From the NCBI GenBank assembly GCA_029582165.1, contig CM055877.1, positions 31,082,241-31,146,240 of the forward strand: a stretch of DNA of 64,000 nt, written 5' to 3'. This DNA comes from Portulaca oleracea (lineage: Eukaryota > Streptophyta > Magnoliopsida > Caryophyllales > Portulacaceae). Positions 60,033 through 64,000 of this stretch are shown in pieces. Below the pieces are notes generated by a model. It ran no database searches. It was not told where the DNA came from and saw only the letters and a program-made list of their open reading frames with translations. Numbering within the stretch: the first letter of the stretch is position 1; each line of letters opens with the position of its first letter. A program made the translations under genes and the position numbers.

Positions 60033-60971
60033 TGATGCATAATGGGACCAAGGGATGATCTCATTACACAATATCTAAGGATCTTTAAAACGAAGATAGG
60101 AATCTCCTTCTCAAAGTTCCAAATAACCAAAATGGAATAGAAATGGATGAAAAAGGATGGAAAGAACTATGAAAGATGATTACCAATCGGATGGAAATAA
60201 TGAACGAATGGACAAACGAATGATGAATGATGATGAACGAATGAAGCTTGACGTGTTTGATGAAGGACAAATGCTTCTTGTTGAATGCTTGATGAATTCT
60301 TGTTGAATTCTTGATGAATAACACGAAATGGATGATAAATGGATGAATGAACGATGGATAGATGATGGCTTTTGAAGACTCTTGAAGGATATAGCCACAC
60401 CACCTTCAAGAGACCTTCAATTCCTTCCTTTCACCTTCAAGGATGCCACCCTTGAATAGAAGAAGGATAACTTCAAACTCCTCAAGAGAAACGAAAACTA
60501 GCACAAAAGCTAGAGAGAAAACAACACCATGTGTTTACTTTGTATTTGATATAAGAATGAATGAATTACAAGCACCTAGGAGGGTATTTATAGCTACAAC
60601 CCACCCCTTAGGCGTCACCTAGCTTCAAGAAAAGACCCCTTAAGGGCTTACATCATTCATCCTAATGCTTACATCATAAAGAAAACAATATACTAAACTA
60701 TATTACAAATATGAATAACTCCTTGGATTCTCATCCAAATTCAAAGATTCTTGAACCATATGAAAGCTCTTGGAATGTAGAATAATCCCTTCTAGGATAA
60801 CTTCTATCATAGCTTCATGGTCCTTGAATTAAGGAGCAAAAGTATACGTCCGCATGAGTTGATCCCTTCCAAGTAGAGATAAAAGAGAGACTTGAACTCT
60901 TCTACCTACTAGGTGAGTATTAGATGTCTCCATGGTTGACCTTGATGCATAAGGCCATCAATTATGCATCA
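60033..60971 (-). repeat. LTR Q
   Basis: It is 939 bp. TATA box at 60585-60592. Primer site one base short (CTCGATACCA). Has CTATCATAGC but the common GCTAGAGAG. Confidence 0.95.
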
Positions 60972-61013
60972 TACACCCCCGGTTGAAAAAGTTTGTCCTC
61001 AAACTTTGGAAGA

Positions 61014-61646
61014 TCAACTCGCTTGCCTTCTTCACAACGACTTTCTTCTTGAAAGCTTTGAAGTCATCGTAGATCCCTTTGATGAACTTCTTAAACTTTC
61101 TTCCTCGATCACCATAAGACTTGAACTTGTATTTCTCCACCGTGAACGGGTCGCTCACGTTGCTTCTCACTTAGTCTTACCACTTTACCCTTGTCATTTA
61201 GTATGAAACAATGTACCTTGATGACTTGGGCTATTTCCTCCTTTCGAATTCTTGGCCTTTCAACCAAGTGATCCAAGTAGATAGCTCTTGGATGCTCATG
61301 GAAGATATGCTTCATAGGAAGGTTCAAAAGGTGGTGGATACTTGGATCCCTTTCCACGGTTTGTATCCAATCCAAGTAAACTTCCGGATCAAGATCACCA
61401 ACAAATTCGGGATCTCCACTTTGAAGTCGAACCTTTCCTCCTTTGACGTCCATGCCTCCTTCTTGGAACGTCCTCTTCTCCTTCTCCACTTGATGATTTA
61501 CTTGATACTTCCTCAAGATTCTCCCTATCTTGAAGGCGCATGTAGTATGCTACTTGTTTGTTGAGATACTTGATTCTTTGTTTCATCTTCTCAACATCTT
61601 CTGGGGACGATGGAGAGGACTTTGTAGGAGAGCTTGCACTCGCCAT
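61014..61646 (-). pseudogene. Unit 17 short fused Gag (deletion derivative)
   Basis: Same junction, at about 61348. The ATG frame (61395-61646) breaks in the basic stretch after the coiled coil. The fused frame continues over 61109-61516. The hairpin loop near 61145 is two bases short, which puts the terminal motif out of phase. Confidence 0.8.
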
Positions 61647-61962
61647 TAGAACCTATCTTGATTCACAAAGATCACAAGAAACTCATGGAAGGAAGGTTAG
61701 CACGGATGGGACGTGGGTATGGGACGGATTTGGGTAGGTTTGTGTTTGGTTTTTGGGTTCTTTGTGGAGCTTGGGGTTCTTTATGAGTTCTTGATGGGTT
61801 CTTGATGAGTTCTTGGAAGAACTATCAAGGGGAACGTGTGATGTAGAGATGAATGAAATTTTGTGATGGGAAACGTATGGTGGGAAACGTGTGGGAGAGA
61901 AAAGATTGTAAAGATTGTTTCAAGAACTAAGAGATTCAAACTCCTTAGCTCGATACTAATTT

Positions 61963-62903
61963 TGATGCATAATGGGACCAAGGGATGATCTCATTACACA
62001 ATATCTAAGGATCTTTAAAACGAAGATAGGAATCTCCTTCTCAAAGTTCCAAATAACCAAAATGGAATAGAAATGGATGAAAAGGATGAAAAGAACTATG
62101 AAAGATGATTACCAATCGGATGGAAATAATGAACGAATGGACAAACGAATGATGAATGATGATGAACGAATGAAGCTTGGACGTGTTTGATGAAGGACAA
62201 ATGCTTCTTGTTGAATGCTTGATGAATTCTTGTTGAATTCTTGATGAATAACACGAAATGGATGATAAATGGATGAATGAACGATGGATAGATGATGGCT
62301 TTGAAGACTCTTGGAAGGATATAGCCACACCACCTTCAAGAGACCTTCAATTCCTTCCTTTCACCTTCAAGGATGCCACCTTGAATAGAAGAAGGGATAA
62401 CTTGAAACTCCTCAAGAGAAACGAAAACTAGCACAAAAGCTAGAGAGAAAACAACACCACGTGTGTTTACTTTGTATTTGATATAAGAATGAATGAATTA
62501 CAAGCACCTAGGAGGGGTATTTCTAGCTACAACCCACCCCTTAGGCGTCACCTAGCTTCAAGAAAAGACCCCTTAAGGGCTTACATCATTCATCCTAATG
62601 CTTACATCATAAAGAAAACAATATACTAAACTATATTACAAATATGAATAACTCCTTGGATTCTCATCCAAATTCAAAGATTCTTGAACCATATGAAAGC
62701 TCTTGGAATGTAGAATAATCCCTTCTAGGATAACTTCTATCATAGCTTCATGGTCCTTGAATTAAGGAGCAAAAGTATACGTCCGCATGAGTTGATCCCT
62801 TCCAGTAGAGATAAAAGAGAGACTTGAACTCTTCTACCTACTAGGTGAGTATTAGATGTCTCCATGGTTGACCTTGATGCATAAGGCCATCAATTATGCA
62901 TCA
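61963..62903 (-). repeat. LTR R
   Basis: It is 941 bp. The TATA position (62518-62525) reads TAGAAATA on the minus strand, the only LTR here with a changed box. Degenerate primer site (CTCGATACTA). Confidence 0.95.
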
Positions 62904-63040
62904 TACACCCGGTTGAAAAAGTTTGTCCTCAAACTTTGGAAGATCAACTCTCGCTTGCCTTCTTCACAACGACTTTCTTCTTGAAAGCTTTGAAGTCATC
63001 GTAGATCCCTTTGATGAACTTCTTAAACTTTCTTCCTCGA

Positions 63041-63577
63041 TCACCATAAGACTTGAACTTGTATTTCTCCACCGTGAACGCAATGCTCACGTTGCTTCTC
63101 ACTTAGTCTTACCACTTTACCCTTGTCATTTAGTATGAAACAATGTACCTTGATGACTTGGGCTATTTCCTCCTTTCGAATTCTTGGCCTTTCAACCAAG
63201 TGATCCAAGTAGATAGCTCTTGGATGCTCATGGAAGATATGCTTCATAGGAAGGTTCAAAAGGTGGTGGATACTTGGATCCCTTTCCACGGTTTGTATCC
63301 AATCCAAGTAAACTTCCGGATCAAGATCACCAACAAATTCGGGGATCTCCACTTTGAAGTCGAACCTTTCCTCCTTTGGACGTCCATGCCTCCTTCTTGA
63401 ACGCCCTCTTCTCCTTCCACTTGATGATTTACTTGATACTTCCTCAAGATTCTCCCTATCTTGAAGGCGCATGTAGTATGCTACTTGTTTGTTGAGATAC
63501 TTGATTCTTTGTTTCATCTTCTCAACATCTTCTGGGGACGATGGAGAGGACTTTGTAGGAGAGCTTGCACTCGCCAT
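63041..63577 (-). CDS. Unit 18 short fused Gag (deletion derivative)
   Basis: An ATG-started frame of 178 codons with the same fusion as unit 13 (junction near 63290). It differs in the basic stretch (SGRRRGRSRRRHGR) through two nearby length changes. The loop near 63080 is short, so the frame ends at 63041 and the KGIYDDFKAFKK codons (down to 62944) are out of phase. Confidence 0.75.
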   Translation of the reverse strand: MASASSPTKSSPSSPEDVEKMKQRIKYLNKQVAYYMRLQDRENLEEVSSKSSSGRRRGRSRRRHGRPKEERFDFKVEIPEFVGDLDPEVYLDWIQTVERDPSIHHLLNLPMKHIFHEHPRAIYLDHLVERPRIRKEEIAQVIKVHCFILNDKGKVVRLSEKQREHCVHGGEIQVQVLW

Positions 63578-63892
63578 TAGAACCTATCTTGATTCACAAA
63601 GATCACAAGAAACTCATGGAAGGAAGGTTAGCACGGATGGGACGTGGGTATGGGACGGATTTGGGTAGGTTTGTGTTTGGTTTTTGGGTTCTTTGTGGAG
63701 CTTGGGGTTCTTTATGAGTTCTTGATGGGTTCTTGATGAGTTCTTGGAAGAACTATCAAGGGAACGTGTGATGTAGAGATGAATGAAATTTTGTGATGGG
63801 AAACGTATGGTGGGAAACGTGGTAGAGAAAAGATTGTAAAAGATTGTTTCAAGAACTAAGAGATTCAAACTCCTTAGCTCTGATACCAATTT

Positions 63893-64000
63893 TGATGCAT
63901 AATGGGACCAAGGGATGATCTCATTACACAATATCTAAGGATCTTTAAAAACGAAGATAGGAATCTCCCTTCTCAAAGTTCCAAATAACCAAAATGGAAT
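63893..64000 (-). repeat. LTR S (partial)
   Basis: The U5 end of the next LTR, cut by the window edge, with an intact primer site at 63877-63888. The array continues past the window. Confidence 0.92.

Larger units (their letters stand above)
1..64000 (-). repeat. Tandem array of a non-autonomous Ty3/gypsy LTR retrotransposon with shared LTRs
   Basis: Seen: the same LTR and internal region alternate head to tail across the whole window, all in minus orientation, with one LTR between neighbouring internals. LTR starts (plus coordinates) fall at 7399, 10654, 13911, 17174, 20446, 23702, 26973, 30255, 33508, 36785, 40065, 49639, 51569, 53511, 56797, 60033, 61963 and 63893. The usual spacing is 3.24-3.29 kb. 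It is 1.93-1.94 kb for four deleted units, and larger where other elements are inserted. Both array ends lie outside the window, so the original target duplication cannot be seen. Known: such arrays can arise by unequal exchange between LTRs or from circular one-LTR intermediates. Inferred: expansion came before the two nested insertions, because each insertion occurs in only one unit. Confidence 0.95.

Noticed and set aside
1..64000. CRISPR array, bacterial operon or phage
   Set aside because: The regular repeats are kilobase LTR units, not short repeats with spacers, and the coding content is plant gypsy retroelement.

Overview
This is plant nuclear DNA made almost entirely of LTR retrotransposons. 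I see no host gene, tRNA, rRNA or prokaryotic feature. The evidence for a plant is the set of Ty3/gypsy (Metaviridae) elements with tRNA-iMet primer sites (TGGTATCAGAGC), TGATGCAT...ATGCATCA LTR ends, 5-bp target duplications and a CRM-like chromovirus polyprotein. The sequence alone does not identify the species.

Backbone (1-64000, minus strand): a head-to-tail array in which neighbouring units share one LTR, i.e. LTR-internal-LTR-internal and so on. There are 19 LTRs (17 complete, about 940-950 bp, here A to S) and 18 internal regions (here units 1 to 18). Fourteen units are full size (about 2.3 kb internal, about 3.26 kb period). Four units (13, 14, 17, 18) carry the same internal deletion of about 1.34 kb (about 0.99 kb internal, about 1.93 kb period). 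Each full unit has a tRNA-iMet primer site, a leader of about 300 nt, and one reading frame for a protein of about 661 aa: Gag, CCHC zinc knuckle, acidic linker, aspartic protease with a D-G-G motif, then a lysine-rich C-terminal region of about 140 aa that I do not recognise. There is no reverse transcriptase, RNase H or integrase, so the array family is non-autonomous (TR-GAG-like). Nearly every copy has frame breaks. Most are length changes in short runs, so some may be consensus errors.

Two plus-strand elements are nested in the array, each flanked by a perfect 5-bp target duplication. (1) 2573-7234, 4.66 kb, a second non-autonomous family: its R-U5, leader, primer and polypurine regions resemble the array family, its Gag is strongly diverged, its zinc knuckle is kept, its protease active site is lost, and it carries the same C-terminal motif. 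(2) 41483-47799, 6.3 kb, a structurally complete element with Gag, protease, RT, RNase H and integrase, whose pol frame ends inside the 3' LTR. Its Gag and protease are close relatives of the array proteins and its promoter block and leader match the array. It is the natural candidate for the autonomous partner that moved the array family, although this copy has at least seven frame breaks as given.

The main points of interest are the shared-LTR tandem array with its amplified in-frame deletion unit, the helper/parasite relationship read from shared cis elements, the unrecognised C-terminal region kept in two diverged families, a relic of the pol tail beside the polypurine tract, and a small hairpin whose loop differs between otherwise near-identical copies.
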